Shown here piece by piece: positions 27,546 to 36,812 of a stretch of 64,000 nucleotides of DNA. Under the pieces are notes generated by a model. That model was not told the DNA's origin and made no database searches. It was given only the letters and a program-made list of their open reading frames with translations. Source of the stretch: Sphingobacteriales bacterium. GTDB taxonomy: Bacteria > Bacteroidota > Bacteroidia > Chitinophagales > Chitinophagaceae. The stretch is taken from NCBI GenBank assembly GCA_016192105.1, contig JACPUV010000012.1, forward strand, positions 1-64,000, read 5' to 3'. A program made the position numbers and the translations under genes. Numbering within the stretch: the first letter of the stretch is position 1; each line of letters opens with the position of its first letter.

Positions 27546-30500
27546 ATGAAACGCCTTGCCATTTTCCTGCTTTTGTGTACAGCCTTGTTCCCGCAATTGA
27601 ACGCACAACGGCAACAAGTGAATTTTGACAGGGGCTGGTCATTCAGCTTTGGCCATGCCGCTGACCCGGCCCGGGATTATAATTATTCCATCGCCAATAT
27701 ATTTTCCAAATCAGGGGCCGCACCGGCAACAGCCATCGATCCCCGGTATGATGACAGCCATTGGAGAAAACTGGACCTGCCGCATGACTGGGCGGTGGAA
27801 CTTCCTTTTGTACGAAAAGAAAATTTTGATGTAATGGCCCATGGGTACAAACCGGTGGGTGGTTTGTTTCCGGAGACAAGCATCGGCTGGTACCGGAAAC
27901 ATTTTACGGTGGCCCGTGCCGATTCGGGGCTGCGGTTTCAATTGCAGTTCGACGGGATTTTCCGGGATGCTGATTGCTGGATCAATGGATTTTACCTCGG
28001 TCCCAACCAAAGCGGGTACCTGGGAGTGGATTTTGATATTACGGATTTTATCAGCTATGATAAAGACAATGTAGTGGTGGTGAGAGCCAATGCCACACAG
28101 TACGAAGGCTGGTTTTATGAAGGCGCCGGCATATATCGTCATGTATGGCTGAACCGGTTTAACAATACCCATATTACCCCTCATGGAGTATTTGCTTATT
28201 CCTCAGTAAACGGAAACCAGTCTGTTATAACCGTGGAAACCACAGTGGCCAACCAGTCCCCGGAGAGAACCGGCTGTTCCGTATTTACCTATATCACTGA
28301 CCGGGGCGGTAAAAAACTGGCACAGGCAAAAGAACAGGTACTTGCTTTACCTGTAAACGGATCATCTGTTGTAAAACAAAGCCTCGTTATTGCGGGGGCA
28401 AGGAAATGGTCCCTGGATGACCCCTACCTGTACCGGGTGGTATCGGTGGTGAAGCAAGGCGGAAAAACAGTGGACAGTGTGAAACTGCGTTTTGGAATCC
28501 GTACCATTGATATCAAACCCAATGGCGTTTTTCTCAATGGGGAATACCTGAAACTAAAAGGAGTCAACAACCACCAGGATCATGCGGGTCTCGGGTCTGC
28601 TTTGCCGGATTACCTGCAGTATTACCGGATCAGCCTGCTCAAAAGAATGGGTGCGAATGCCTATCGTACGAGTCATCATGCCCCCAGCCCCGGATTACTG
28701 GATGCCTGTGACAGCCTCGGCATGCTGGTAATGGATGAACAGCGGTTGCTCAACAGCGGTCCCGAGTACATGAGCCAGTTTGAAAGGCTGATCAGGAGAG
28801 ACCGGAACAGGCCTTCCGTTTTTATCTGGTCCATCGGTAATGAAGAGGGATGGATCCATAGCAACAGTACCGGGAAAAGAATCGCCCGGACTTTTATCGC
28901 CAAACAAAAGGAACTGGATCCTGCCAGGACCTGTACTTACGCGGCAGACCTGGGTAATGTTTATAACGGGGTGAATGAAGTGATCCCGGTCCGTTCCTTT
29001 AACTACCGGCAGTCTGCAGTGGCGGATTATCACCGGGATCATCCGGGGCAACCCATTATCGGTACAGAAATGGGGAGCACGGTTACCACACGCGGTATTT
29101 ATAGAAAAGATACCATCCGTGGGTATGTACCTGACCAGGATATTACCGCTCCCTGGTGGGCCAGTAAGGCGGAGGACTGGTGGACCTTAGCGGCCACGAA
29201 TGATTACTGGCTGGGCGGTTTTATCTGGACCGGTTTTGACTACCGGGGTGAACCCACACCCTACCAATGGCCCAATATCAATTCACATTTTGGGGTGATG
29301 GATATGTGCGGCTTTCCCAAGAATATTTATTACTACTACAAAAGCTGGTGGACGGATGAAGACGTATTGCACATCTCCCCGCACTGGAACTGGAAAGAAA
29401 AAGCGCCCGGTTGGAATAAGAAACAGGGTGACCCGGTGGACGTATGGGTGAATACCAATGCGGATAATGCAGAGTTGTTCCTGAACGGGAAAAGTCTCGG
29501 CAAAAAAGAGATGCCCCGCAACAGTCACCTGAACTGGACGGTGCCGTATGAACCGGGTACCCTGGAAGCCGTTGCCTATAAGAAAGGAAAAAGATTAACC
29601 AGTAAAGTGGAAACCACCGGGCTTCCGGTGGAAGTGGTGGTGACACCTTATAAAACAACGATACTGGCTGATGGCAAAGATGCAACTGTATTAAATATTA
29701 CCGTACTCGACCGGGAAGGAAGGGAAGTACCGGATGCGGATAACCTGGTTAGGTTCACGATCGAAGGCGATGGGAAAATTATCGGTGTGGGCAACGGAGA
29801 CCCCTCCAGTCATGAACCGGATAAATGTGAAGAAGGGGCCTGGCAGCGCACCCTGTTCAACGGGAAATGCCAGGTCATTCTACAGGCCGGCACTGAACCG
29901 GGCATGATAAAATTTGAAGCAAGGGCAACGGGGCTATGGTCCGGTGGTACGGATATCCAGGCGATCTCCCCGGAAGAAGTGGCCACTATTACAAGGAATG
30001 ATAAATATAAACTGACTGCAGCGCAGGCAATGAAAAGAGAAGTGGGAAAGATGCTTGGCGCTGATATATCTTTTCTGCCTGAACTGGAAGCAAGGGGGAT
30101 GAAATTCTCAGACCAGGGTGTTCAGCGGGATGCGATACAAATACTGAAGGAGCATGGATTCAACTATGTACGGCTCCGGCTTTTTCACAACCCGGCGGCT
30201 GACAGTGGTTATTCCCCCGGTAAAGGTTTTTGCGACCTGGAACATACAAAACAGATGGCCAAAAGAGTAAAAGCGGCGGGGATGAAACTGTTATTGGATT
30301 TTCACTACAGCGATTACTGGGCCGATCCCGGAAAACAGTATAAACCGGTTGCCTGGAAATCCCTTTCTTTTGAGAACCTGCTGAGTGAAGTATATGAATA
30401 CACAAAGCGGGTTATGCAGGAACTGAAAGACCAGGGAACCACAGCAGATATGGTGCAGGTGGGCAATGAGATCAACCACGGCATCCTCTGGCCGGAAGGC

Positions 30501-30968
30501 AATGTCAGTCACTTCGACAAGCTGGCTCAGTTAGTCAATGCCGGAACGGCCGCGGTGAAATCAGTGGACCCGGCCGTTATCATGATGCTGCATGTGGCAC
30601 TGGGCGGGCAAAATGATGAATCCGTTTTTTTCATTGACAATATGCTGGCCCGCGGTGTTCATTTCGATGTGATCGGTGAATCGTATTATCCGAAATGGCA
30701 CGGTACCCTGGAAGACCTGGCGTATAATCTCAATGATCTTTCCAGGCGATACGATAAGGATGTGATCGTGGTGGAATATTCGCAGCGGAAAGAAGCGGTG
30801 AACAAGATCGCCTTTGAAGTGAAGGGCGGCCGGGGAAAGGGAACCTGTATCTGGGAGCCCCTGAGCACCTGGGAAAAATTCTTTGATGAGAAAGGAAATG
30901 CAAACAGCCTGCTGGGATTGTATGATGTAATCAGCGGGAAATACATAAACCAGGTAATCCCAAAATAA
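27546..30968 (+). CDS. GH2 beta-galactosidase fused to GH53 endo-galactanase
   Basis: A 1140-residue exported protein (signal MKRLAIFLLLCTALFPQLNAQ). Residues about 22-800 are a GH2 enzyme: sugar-binding jelly roll, Ig-like domain, TIM barrel with acid/base Glu433 (IWSIGNEEGW) and nucleophile Glu508 (IIGTEMGS), then a DUF4982-like segment (VDVWVNTNADNAELFLNGKSLG) and an invasin/Ig-like domain. Residues about 835-1140 are a full GH53 barrel with acid/base Glu975 (VQVGNEINHGILWP) and nucleophile Glu1077 (DVIVVEYSQ). No stop or frameshift separates the halves. The protein should combine endo cutting of beta-1,4-galactan with release of terminal galactose. It ends 2 bases before galK. Confidence 0.93.
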   Translation: MKRLAIFLLLCTALFPQLNAQRQQVNFDRGWSFSFGHAADPARDYNYSIANIFSKSGAAPATAIDPRYDDSHWRKLDLPHDWAVELPFVRKENFDVMAHGYKPVGGLFPETSIGWYRKHFTVARADSGLRFQLQFDGIFRDADCWINGFYLGPNQSGYLGVDFDITDFISYDKDNVVVVRANATQYEGWFYEGAGIYRHVWLNRFNNTHITPHGVFAYSSVNGNQSVITVETTVANQSPERTGCSVFTYITDRGGKKLAQAKEQVLALPVNGSSVVKQSLVIAGARKWSLDDPYLYRVVSVVKQGGKTVDSVKLRFGIRTIDIKPNGVFLNGEYLKLKGVNNHQDHAGLGSALPDYLQYYRISLLKRMGANAYRTSHHAPSPGLLDACDSLGMLVMDEQRLLNSGPEYMSQFERLIRRDRNRPSVFIWSIGNEEGWIHSNSTGKRIARTFIAKQKELDPARTCTYAADLGNVYNGVNEVIPVRSFNYRQSAVADYHRDHPGQPIIGTEMGSTVTTRGIYRKDTIRGYVPDQDITAPWWASKAEDWWTLAATNDYWLGGFIWTGFDYRGEPTPYQWPNINSHFGVMDMCGFPKNIYYYYKSWWTDEDVLHISPHWNWKEKAPGWNKKQGDPVDVWVNTNADNAELFLNGKSLGKKEMPRNSHLNWTVPYEPGTLEAVAYKKGKRLTSKVETTGLPVEVVVTPYKTTILADGKDATVLNITVLDREGREVPDADNLVRFTIEGDGKIIGVGNGDPSSHEPDKCEEGAWQRTLFNGKCQVILQAGTEPGMIKFEARATGLWSGGTDIQAISPEEVATITRNDKYKLTAAQAMKREVGKMLGADISFLPELEARGMKFSDQGVQRDAIQILKEHGFNYVRLRLFHNPAADSGYSPGKGFCDLEHTKQMAKRVKAAGMKLLLDFHYSDYWADPGKQYKPVAWKSLSFENLLSEVYEYTKRVMQELKDQGTTADMVQVGNEINHGILWPEGNVSHFDKLAQLVNAGTAAVKSVDPAVIMMLHVALGGQNDESVFFIDNMLARGVHFDVIGESYYPKWHGTLEDLAYNLNDLSRRYDKDVIVVEYSQRKEAVNKIAFEVKGGRGKGTCIWEPLSTWEKFFDEKGNANSLLGLYDVISGKYINQVIPK

Positions 30969-30970
30969 AT

Positions 30971-32125
30971 ATGGAAGGCGGATACAGGATACCCGGGCTG
31001 CTTCAGCCCTATGTGAATGCACAAACACTGGTGGTCCGGTCACCCGGCCGGATCAACCTGATCGGGGAACATACAGATTATAACAACGGGTTTGTATTAC
31101 CGGCCGCGATCGATAAGGCGGTTTATGTGGCGGTTGATAAAACGGGAGGCGCCGCTTACCGGCTTCATTCGGTTGATTTCAATGAAACAGTGGAGCTGCC
31201 GGCTGCGGATATAAAACCCGTACCCGGGCACTGGTCCACTTATATACTCGGTGTAGTGGCACAGTTAACCGCCAGGGGTTTCCGGGTTCCCGGTTTTTCA
31301 TTGACGGTTTACGGGGATGTTCCCCTGGGGGCCGGGCTGTCCTCTTCTGCGGCCATAGAATGTGCCACGGCATTTGCCCTGAATGAATTGCTGGGTTTCG
31401 GTCTTTCCCTGAAAGAGCTGGCCCTGCTTTCGCAAAAAGCGGAACATGAATATGCCGGTGTCAACTGCGGGATCATGGACCAGTTCGCCAGTTTGTTTGG
31501 GAAGAAGGGCAATGTGATTCAGCTGGACTGCCGTTCACTGGAGTACACGTATTTCCCGCTGGAACTGAAAGAGTATGTGATCCTGCTGCTCGATACTCAG
31601 GTAAAGCATTCGCTGGCCTCCAGTGAATACAATGTGCGGCGCCGCCAGTGTGAAACCGGGGTATCCCTGGTACAGGAAAAGCATCCCTTTGTTACCAGCC
31701 TGCGGGATGTTACACCGGTCATGATTGAAGAATGCATTCCTGCGAAAGATATCGTGTATAAACGATGCCGCTATGTGGTGGAGGAAAACATCCGTTTACA
31801 GGAAGGCTGCCGGGATCTGCTCGGAGGTGATCTGCATTCATTCGGGAAAAAAATGTATGCCACCCATGAAGGGCTAAGCAAAGATTATGAAGTGAGTTGT
31901 ACGGAATTGGATTATCTTGTTACATCAGTAAAATCCCGCCCGGAAGTGATCGGTGCCCGGATGATGGGCGGGGGGTTTGGCGGGTGTACCATTAATATTG
32001 TGCAGCAGGAGTCCGTGGAAAAACTGCTGAGTGAGCTGACCCCTGCCTATGCGGCAGCGATGGGCAGGGAACTCCGGCATTACCTGGTTAAGGTGGAGAA
32101 CGGAACGTCCATTATTTATCAGTAA
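30971..32125 (+). CDS. galK: Galactokinase
   Basis: A 384-residue GHMP kinase that makes galactose 1-phosphate, the first Leloir step. The galactokinase signature (RSPGRINLIGEHTDYNNGFV, about 23-42), the ATP motif PLGAGLSSSAA and the third GHMP motif MMGGGFGGCT are complete. The ATG is 2 bases after the GH2-GH53 stop, suggesting translational coupling to the enzyme that frees galactose. No galT or galE is seen in the window. Confidence 0.96.
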   Translation: MEGGYRIPGLLQPYVNAQTLVVRSPGRINLIGEHTDYNNGFVLPAAIDKAVYVAVDKTGGAAYRLHSVDFNETVELPAADIKPVPGHWSTYILGVVAQLTARGFRVPGFSLTVYGDVPLGAGLSSSAAIECATAFALNELLGFGLSLKELALLSQKAEHEYAGVNCGIMDQFASLFGKKGNVIQLDCRSLEYTYFPLELKEYVILLLDTQVKHSLASSEYNVRRRQCETGVSLVQEKHPFVTSLRDVTPVMIEECIPAKDIVYKRCRYVVEENIRLQEGCRDLLGGDLHSFGKKMYATHEGLSKDYEVSCTELDYLVTSVKSRPEVIGARMMGGGFGGCTINIVQQESVEKLLSELTPAYAAAMGRELRHYLVKVENGTSIIYQ

Positions 32126-32134
32126 AAGCAGCAT

Positions 32135-33829
32135 ATGAAGAATTTACTTCACAGCACGGATTATATTGTGCTGGCCGTGTATTTCGTGGTGGTCGGTCTC
32201 TATGGCTGGTGGATTTATACCAAAAAGAAGAACAGGGAAGTTGCGGCTTCTAAGGATTTTTTCCTGGCAGAAGGCCAACTGACCTGGTGGGCGATCGGGG
32301 CGTCCTTGATTGCGTCCAATATCTCTGCCGAACAGATGACCGGCATGAGCGGATCGGGTTTCCAGCTGGGGCTGGCGATTTCATCCTATGAATGGATGGC
32401 CGCGATCTCCCTGATCATTGTAGCGGTTTTCTTTATGCCGGTTTACCTGAAGAACAAGATCTTTACCATGCCGCAGTTTTTACATGAGCGCTACAATTCA
32501 AGCGTGGCGATGATCATGGCGGTATTCTGGCTGTTACTGTACATCGTGGTGAACCTGCTTTCTATCCTGTACCTCGGGGGAGTGGCAATCGCGGGTATTA
32601 CCGGCTGGGACTTTACCCTCTGTGTATTGCTGCTGGCCCTTTTTTCCGTTTTTATTGCGCTGGGAGGGATGAAAGTAGTCGGCTATACCTCGGCGATACA
32701 GGTCTTATTCCTGGTATTCAGTGGGGTGCTGGGTTTGTATATCGCCCTGAATATGATTTCAGGTGATACCGGTATTGTCAGGGGATTTTCCATATTGCGC
32801 AAAGAAGTGCCCCAGCATTTTCACATGATCTTTGATAAGACCAACCCGAATTATATTGACCTGCCGGGACTGAGTGTGCTGATCGGTGGTATGTGGATCG
32901 CCAACCTGAACTACTGGGGTTGTAACCAGTATATCACCCAGCGGGCCCTGGGAGCCAGTCTGCCGGTGGCGCGCAAGGGGATTTTGTTTGCCGCTTTCCT
33001 GAAAATGCTGATGCCGCTGATCATCGTGGTACCGGGGATCGCTATTTATTATTTATACCAGCACAATATGATCGACCGCTCCCTGATCGATATCACGAAG
33101 GACGGGGCGCTGGTCGCGGATAATAATAAAACCTACCCGACCCTGCTGCAATTGTTGCCGGAGGGGATCAAAGGGGTGACGGTCGCGGCATTCGCAGCAA
33201 CCGTTATTTCATCACTTGCTGCCAAAGTAAACAGTATTGGAACCATTTTTACCCTCGATATTTATAAAAAAGCCTTTAATACCGGGGCCACCGAAAAGAA
33301 ACTGGTGAATGTGGGAAAGATTTCAATTGTGTTGTCCACGATTCTCGGAGTCCTGCTCACCCTGGCCATAGGCGATGCGCTGATGGGAGAAGGGAAACAG
33401 GGGTTTCAGTATATCCAGGAATATACGGGATTTGTATCCCCGGGCATCTTTGCCATGTTCCTGCTGGGCTTCTTCTGGAAAAAAACCACATCCAATGCGG
33501 CGCTTTTCGCCATTATCGGAGGCTTTATCTTATCCGTGCTCCTGAAATTCCTGCCGGGATGGGTGGACCTGGAATCGCTGAACCAGATCGGCTTTGCGGT
33601 ACAGAATAAGGCGGGGGTATTTGAAATTCCTTTCCTTGACCGGATGGCCATTGTGTTTTTGCTGAGTGTACTGGGGATGACCGGGATCAGCTTGTATGAA
33701 AACGCGAAAGGGGTAAAGCCAAACGGGCTGGAGGTGGATGTAAAAATGTTCAGGACCTCTACTTCCTTTGCGGTCGGATCGCTGATCATCATCGGCCTCC
33801 TGGTCGCTTTGTACACCGCTTTTTACTGA
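32135..33829 (+). CDS. Sodium/sugar symporter, SSS (SLC5) family
   Basis: A 564-residue inner-membrane carrier with about 13-14 helices. Family markers are the FFLAEGQLTWWAIGASLIASNISAEQM segment in helix 1, the ITGWDFTLCVLLLALFSVFIALGG region and the conserved Na+-site helix VAAFAATVISSLAAKVNSIGT. Being last in the galactan locus and 9 bases after galK, its likely substrate is galactose. It resembles Vibrio SglT-type transporters. Confidence 0.9.
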   Translation: MKNLLHSTDYIVLAVYFVVVGLYGWWIYTKKKNREVAASKDFFLAEGQLTWWAIGASLIASNISAEQMTGMSGSGFQLGLAISSYEWMAAISLIIVAVFFMPVYLKNKIFTMPQFLHERYNSSVAMIMAVFWLLLYIVVNLLSILYLGGVAIAGITGWDFTLCVLLLALFSVFIALGGMKVVGYTSAIQVLFLVFSGVLGLYIALNMISGDTGIVRGFSILRKEVPQHFHMIFDKTNPNYIDLPGLSVLIGGMWIANLNYWGCNQYITQRALGASLPVARKGILFAAFLKMLMPLIIVVPGIAIYYLYQHNMIDRSLIDITKDGALVADNNKTYPTLLQLLPEGIKGVTVAAFAATVISSLAAKVNSIGTIFTLDIYKKAFNTGATEKKLVNVGKISIVLSTILGVLLTLAIGDALMGEGKQGFQYIQEYTGFVSPGIFAMFLLGFFWKKTTSNAALFAIIGGFILSVLLKFLPGWVDLESLNQIGFAVQNKAGVFEIPFLDRMAIVFLLSVLGMTGISLYENAKGVKPNGLEVDVKMFRTSTSFAVGSLIIIGLLVALYTAFY

Positions 33830-33881
33830 TTTATTATTTTCAGGGTTTAGCCGGCCGGGGAAAAATAGAGTCTTTACCCGG

Positions 33882-34484
33882 TCAGCTTACCTGTTTCTGG
33901 TGGTCAATGATAAACTGGATGAGCTCTTCGAGGCTGCAGTCAATCGCTGAAACCGCTTCCTGTATTTCTTCCCGGCTGACCTGTGCCGCAAAACCGGGTG
34001 TCTTCAACCGTTTCAGTACACTCTTTACTTCCAGCCCTTCATAGCGGGTGGGGCGAATCAGGGCCACTGCGTGGATAAAACCGGAGAGTTCATCAATTGC
34101 ATAGATCATTTTATCCATCTTACTGACAGGGGTAACGCCAAAGACCGAGGGACCGTGCGAAGCAATGCAGTGGATCAGGTCCGGGTCAATATTTCTTTTT
34201 TCCAGTTCTTCGATAATGACCCGGCAATGCGCATCGGGATATTTTTCCCAGTCGGCATCGTGCAACAGGCCGGCCTGTTCCCATTTGCGGGCTATGAGCT
34301 CATCGGCCCCTTCTTTTTCAAGAGCCCAGGCCTTCATATTGGCAGCCACCTGTTTCATGTGCAGGCGGAGCCGTTCATTGGGGACCCATTCATTCAGTAA
34401 AGCCTGGGCGTCTTCCATTGACAGGAGCTTGCCGGTATTGGCCGGATCGCCAAAAACAGAACGGCCGAGATTGCGGTTGGACAT
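33882..34484 (-). CDS. HD-domain hydrolase
   Basis: A 200-residue cytoplasmic protein. HD-type metal ligands appear as the His in LRLHMKQVAANM, the HD pair in AGLLHDADWEKYP and further His residues in PDAHCRVI and CIASHG. These proteins are usually metal-dependent phosphohydrolases, and this small stand-alone form has no assigned substrate. It is divergent from the cold-shock-like gene at 34554. Confidence 0.78.
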   Translation of the reverse strand: MSNRNLGRSVFGDPANTGKLLSMEDAQALLNEWVPNERLRLHMKQVAANMKAWALEKEGADELIARKWEQAGLLHDADWEKYPDAHCRVIIEELEKRNIDPDLIHCIASHGPSVFGVTPVSKMDKMIYAIDELSGFIHAVALIRPTRYEGLEVKSVLKRLKTPGFAAQVSREEIQEAVSAIDCSLEELIQFIIDHQKQVS

Positions 34485-34553
34485 ATAATAGTATAGAGGT
34501 GATTACAGGGTTCTTTGGCTTCACTTACCTTTACGGCACAGGAAGACAGGAAT

Positions 34554-35276
34554 ATGGAAGAAAAGATACTAAAAGGGGTCATTTCATTTGTCAATTACGA
34601 AAAGAATTTTGCCACGATCGAGTATGAAGCCGGGGCAAAGAAGAAATCCGTGAACTGTAAAACCGGGCTGGAAGCTGCCGGGCGTAAGACGAATCATTTC
34701 AGGATTGGCGATACCGTGAGTTTTCAGTTGCGGTTGTCGGACCGGGGGGATAAGATGACCGCTCATACTATTAAGTTTCTCCATAATGCCCGGCTCGACC
34801 TGCTGATCCAGCGGGCGGCTATTGAGAACCGTTTTTCGGGTTACCTGAAGAAAGTGGAGAATGACTATTTTGTAAAAGAGATAGACAGTTATATCTTTTT
34901 CCCGCTGCAGCTGTCGCCCTGGGAAAAACCACCGGTGGAAACGGCAGAAAACCAGGCCATCAGTTTCCGCCTGCTGAACCTCGAAAAGCCCAATGCCATC
35001 GTGGCGGAATTATTTTCCCATAACTATTCGTCCGTCTATAAGAAAGCACTCCAGTATTTCAACAACGAAATAGATGCCGATGCCGTTGTTACCCGGGTAA
35101 CCCCGCACGGGATCTATCTCGATCTCTTTGAAGGGGGGATGCAGGCCAAACTGCCAGCACCCGGAGAGGGCCAACCGGTGCCCGGGCCCGGGGACAGGTT
35201 ACAGGTACGTTTTACCCACCTGACCCCCACGCGGGTAGTGGTAAAGCGGGTGGAAAAGGAAGAAAATGCCGGCTGA
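34554..35276 (+). CDS. Cold-shock-like / OB-fold RNA-binding protein
   Basis: A 240-residue protein starting at the ATG at 34554 (MEEKILKGVISFVNYEKNF). Residues about 4-75 follow the cold-shock domain layout: a first strand ending in KNFATIEYE, then KKKSVNCKTGL, then FRIGDTVSFQLRLSDRGDKMTAHTIKFL. The usual aromatic RNA-binding motifs are poorly kept. The C-terminal third (VTRVTPHGIYLDLFEGGMQAKLPA) resembles an S1/OB domain. A role in RNA binding is inferred; no exact family is known to me. Confidence 0.6.
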   Translation: MEEKILKGVISFVNYEKNFATIEYEAGAKKKSVNCKTGLEAAGRKTNHFRIGDTVSFQLRLSDRGDKMTAHTIKFLHNARLDLLIQRAAIENRFSGYLKKVENDYFVKEIDSYIFFPLQLSPWEKPPVETAENQAISFRLLNLEKPNAIVAELFSHNYSSVYKKALQYFNNEIDADAVVTRVTPHGIYLDLFEGGMQAKLPAPGEGQPVPGPGDRLQVRFTHLTPTRVVVKRVEKEENAG

Positions 35277-35657
35277 TTATTGTTGCAGCTGATATTCTTT
35301 GGTGAGGGCATCCGCCGGAATACGGAGGAGCTTGCTGAATTTCCGGATCATGGTCAGGGATAAAGCCTGTTTATAGTTAAGTACCTTGCTCACCGTTCCT
35401 TTATCGCCATATTCGCGGGCCAGGTCCTTTGCTGAATAGCCAAAATCTTCCATGCGGATTTTGATCATTTCAACAGGATCGACTTCAGGAAGGCTGTAAT
35501 TCTTTTTCTCATAATCAGAGATAAGCTGTGCCAGTAGCAGCCATTCACGGTACTCCAGGCTGCCTTTTACCGCTTCCCTGATCTCTTCATACCGGGCGAT
35601 GGCTTTCCGGTATTCCGCGTCGGTTTCTATAATATACCACTGGGTCATATGAATCAT
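35277..35657 (-). CDS. higA: HigA-family antitoxin
   Basis: A 126-residue antitoxin with a Xre-type helix-turn-helix in its C-terminal half (YSAKDLAREYGDKGTVSKVLNYKQALSLTMIRKFSKLL). The start may be the ATG at 35657 or the one at 35648. It follows the toxin gene with only one base between, the toxin-first order typical of higBA. It should neutralise HigB and repress the pair from the inverted repeat at 35959-35982. Confidence 0.88.
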   Translation of the reverse strand: MIHMTQWYIIETDAEYRKAIARYEEIREAVKGSLEYREWLLLAQLISDYEKKNYSLPEVDPVEMIKIRMEDFGYSAKDLAREYGDKGTVSKVLNYKQALSLTMIRKFSKLLRIPADALTKEYQLQQ

Positions 35658-35658
35658 T

Positions 35659-35952
35659 TTAAATAGTTTCAGGATTTATCCTGTCGTATTCAGCGTGCGT
35701 ACCGATAAACCGGATTTCAGCAATTTGTTCTTCGTACCGGATGCAGGCGATTAGCCGGTATAGATTGTGCACTATTTCAAATCGTGCCCTGTTGTTCTTA
35801 AGCATTTTTGCCCGGGGAAAATCCTTCAGAACCTCCATTTTGTTTTTCCATCCCGCCTTTTCTGTCACATCCTGCCAGATCGCCAAACTTTTCCGGGCAT
35901 TCGTATGCTTTTCAGCAAAACGGTATATTTTTTCCCGGTGAACAATTCTCAT
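35659..35952 (-). CDS. higB: HigB-family mRNA interferase toxin
   Basis: A 97-residue RelE-fold toxin. Family markers are KSLAIWQDVTEKAGWKNKMEV, the basic RFEIVHNLYRLIACIRYE core and the C-terminal IRFIGTHAEYDRI. HigB toxins cut mRNA at the ribosome. The frame and residues look intact, so the pair is probably functional. Confidence 0.9.
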   Translation of the reverse strand: MRIVHREKIYRFAEKHTNARKSLAIWQDVTEKAGWKNKMEVLKDFPRAKMLKNNRARFEIVHNLYRLIACIRYEEQIAEIRFIGTHAEYDRINPETI

Positions 35953-35958
35953 GGATTC

Positions 35959-35982
35959 AGTTTTACAAGACCATGTAAAACT
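35959..35982. promoter_or_regulatory. Inverted repeat at the higBA start, candidate HigA operator
   Basis: AGTTTTACA and TGTAAAACT are perfect 9-base inverted arms with a 6-base spacer, ending 7 bases before the higB ATG on the minus strand. Position and symmetry fit autoregulation by HigA. The half-site TAAAACT recurs at 36044-36050. Confidence 0.6.
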
Positions 35983-36343
35983 CCTGCAAAACTTTTATCC
36001 GGTTCGGGGTTGTCCCCGCTTAAATAAAAAAAAATAAAGTCAGTAAAACTAAAAAATGGTTGGCAATTTACCAACTTTAGAATCAATGAAAATAACTGGG
36101 CAATATATTTATTGAAAATCATTAAGTTATAAAGGTGTTTGTTTAAATACTGCTCTTTTTCTTAGGTTAGTATATTCCTCATTCCTATCTTTGCACCCCC
36201 AAAAGAACCGGCTCATACCCGTTTTTAGGGACTGTCAGGGGGATAGCCCTGGTAGTTTATTCACTAACCGCTGGAAGAACCGGGCCCGAAACCTGCCTTT
36301 GCCGGCAGGCAGACCCGTAACTCACAGCTCAAAGCTTTTCTAA
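35983..36343 (+). promoter_or_regulatory. rplM operon promoter and leader
   Basis: A 361-base gene-free region. TATCTTTG at 36186-36193 matches the Bacteroidota -7 consensus TAnnTTTG exactly. The transcript would have a leader of about 145 bases with a stem-loop at 36231-36256 (ACT-GT-CAGGG/CCCTG-GT-AGT around GGATAG), which could be a ribosomal-protein autoregulatory structure. GTTGG-N7-CCAAC lies at 36059-36075, and a repeat with a copy before rpsB at 36279-36314. Confidence 0.6.
36279..36314. repeat. 36-base palindromic repeat, copy 1 (rplM leader)
   Basis: A segment reading CCGGGCCC, then AAACCTGCC, then CCGGCAGGCAG recurs at 37203-37240, upstream of rpsB. Each copy can fold as a small hairpin (CTGCC/GGCAG). 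Both lie in front of ribosomal-protein genes. Confidence 0.6.
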
Positions 36344-36787
36344 ATGAGCAAATTACATTTCACTACCAAACATGCGAACGAGGCTACCGTAAAGCGCAAC
36401 TGGTATGTTGTGGACGGTACTAATCAAACCGTTGGTCGTATGTGTGCTAAAATTGCCGCTGTATTACGTGGTAAGAACAAGGCATGCTACACCCCTCACG
36501 TTGACACCGGGGATTATATCATTGTGATCAACTGCGAAAAAGTTGTATTTACCGGGAACAAACTGGAACAAAAAATTTATGACCACTTCACCGGTTATCC
36601 CGGAGGCCGTAAAGAGGAAACAGCTGCTAACCTGCAGAAACGCCGCCCCGAGGTTGTGATTGAAAGAGCGGTGAAAGGGATGCTTCCCAAGAACCGTCTT
36701 GGCCGCAAGATGTACAAGAAATTATTCGTGTATGCAGGCGCCGCGCATCCGCATGGAGCGCAACAGCCGAAAGAACTCAAATTCTAA
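36344..36787 (+). CDS. rplM: Ribosomal protein uL13
   Basis: A 147-residue large-subunit protein. The segments [50 protein letters not shown] and the C-terminal [22 protein letters not shown] are characteristic. It is first in the rplM-rpsI-rpsB-tsf cluster, 25 bases before rpsI, behind a TAnnTTTG promoter and a structured leader. Confidence 0.98.
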   Translation: MSKLHFTTKHANEATVKRNWYVVDGTNQTVGRMCAKIAAVLRGKNKACYTPHVDTGDYIIVINCEKVVFTGNKLEQKIYDHFTGYPGGRKEETAANLQKRRPEVVIERAVKGMLPKNRLGRKMYKKLFVYAGAAHPHGAQQPKELKF

Positions 36788-36812
36788 TTAAAAAACGTCC
36801 AAACAAACTATA

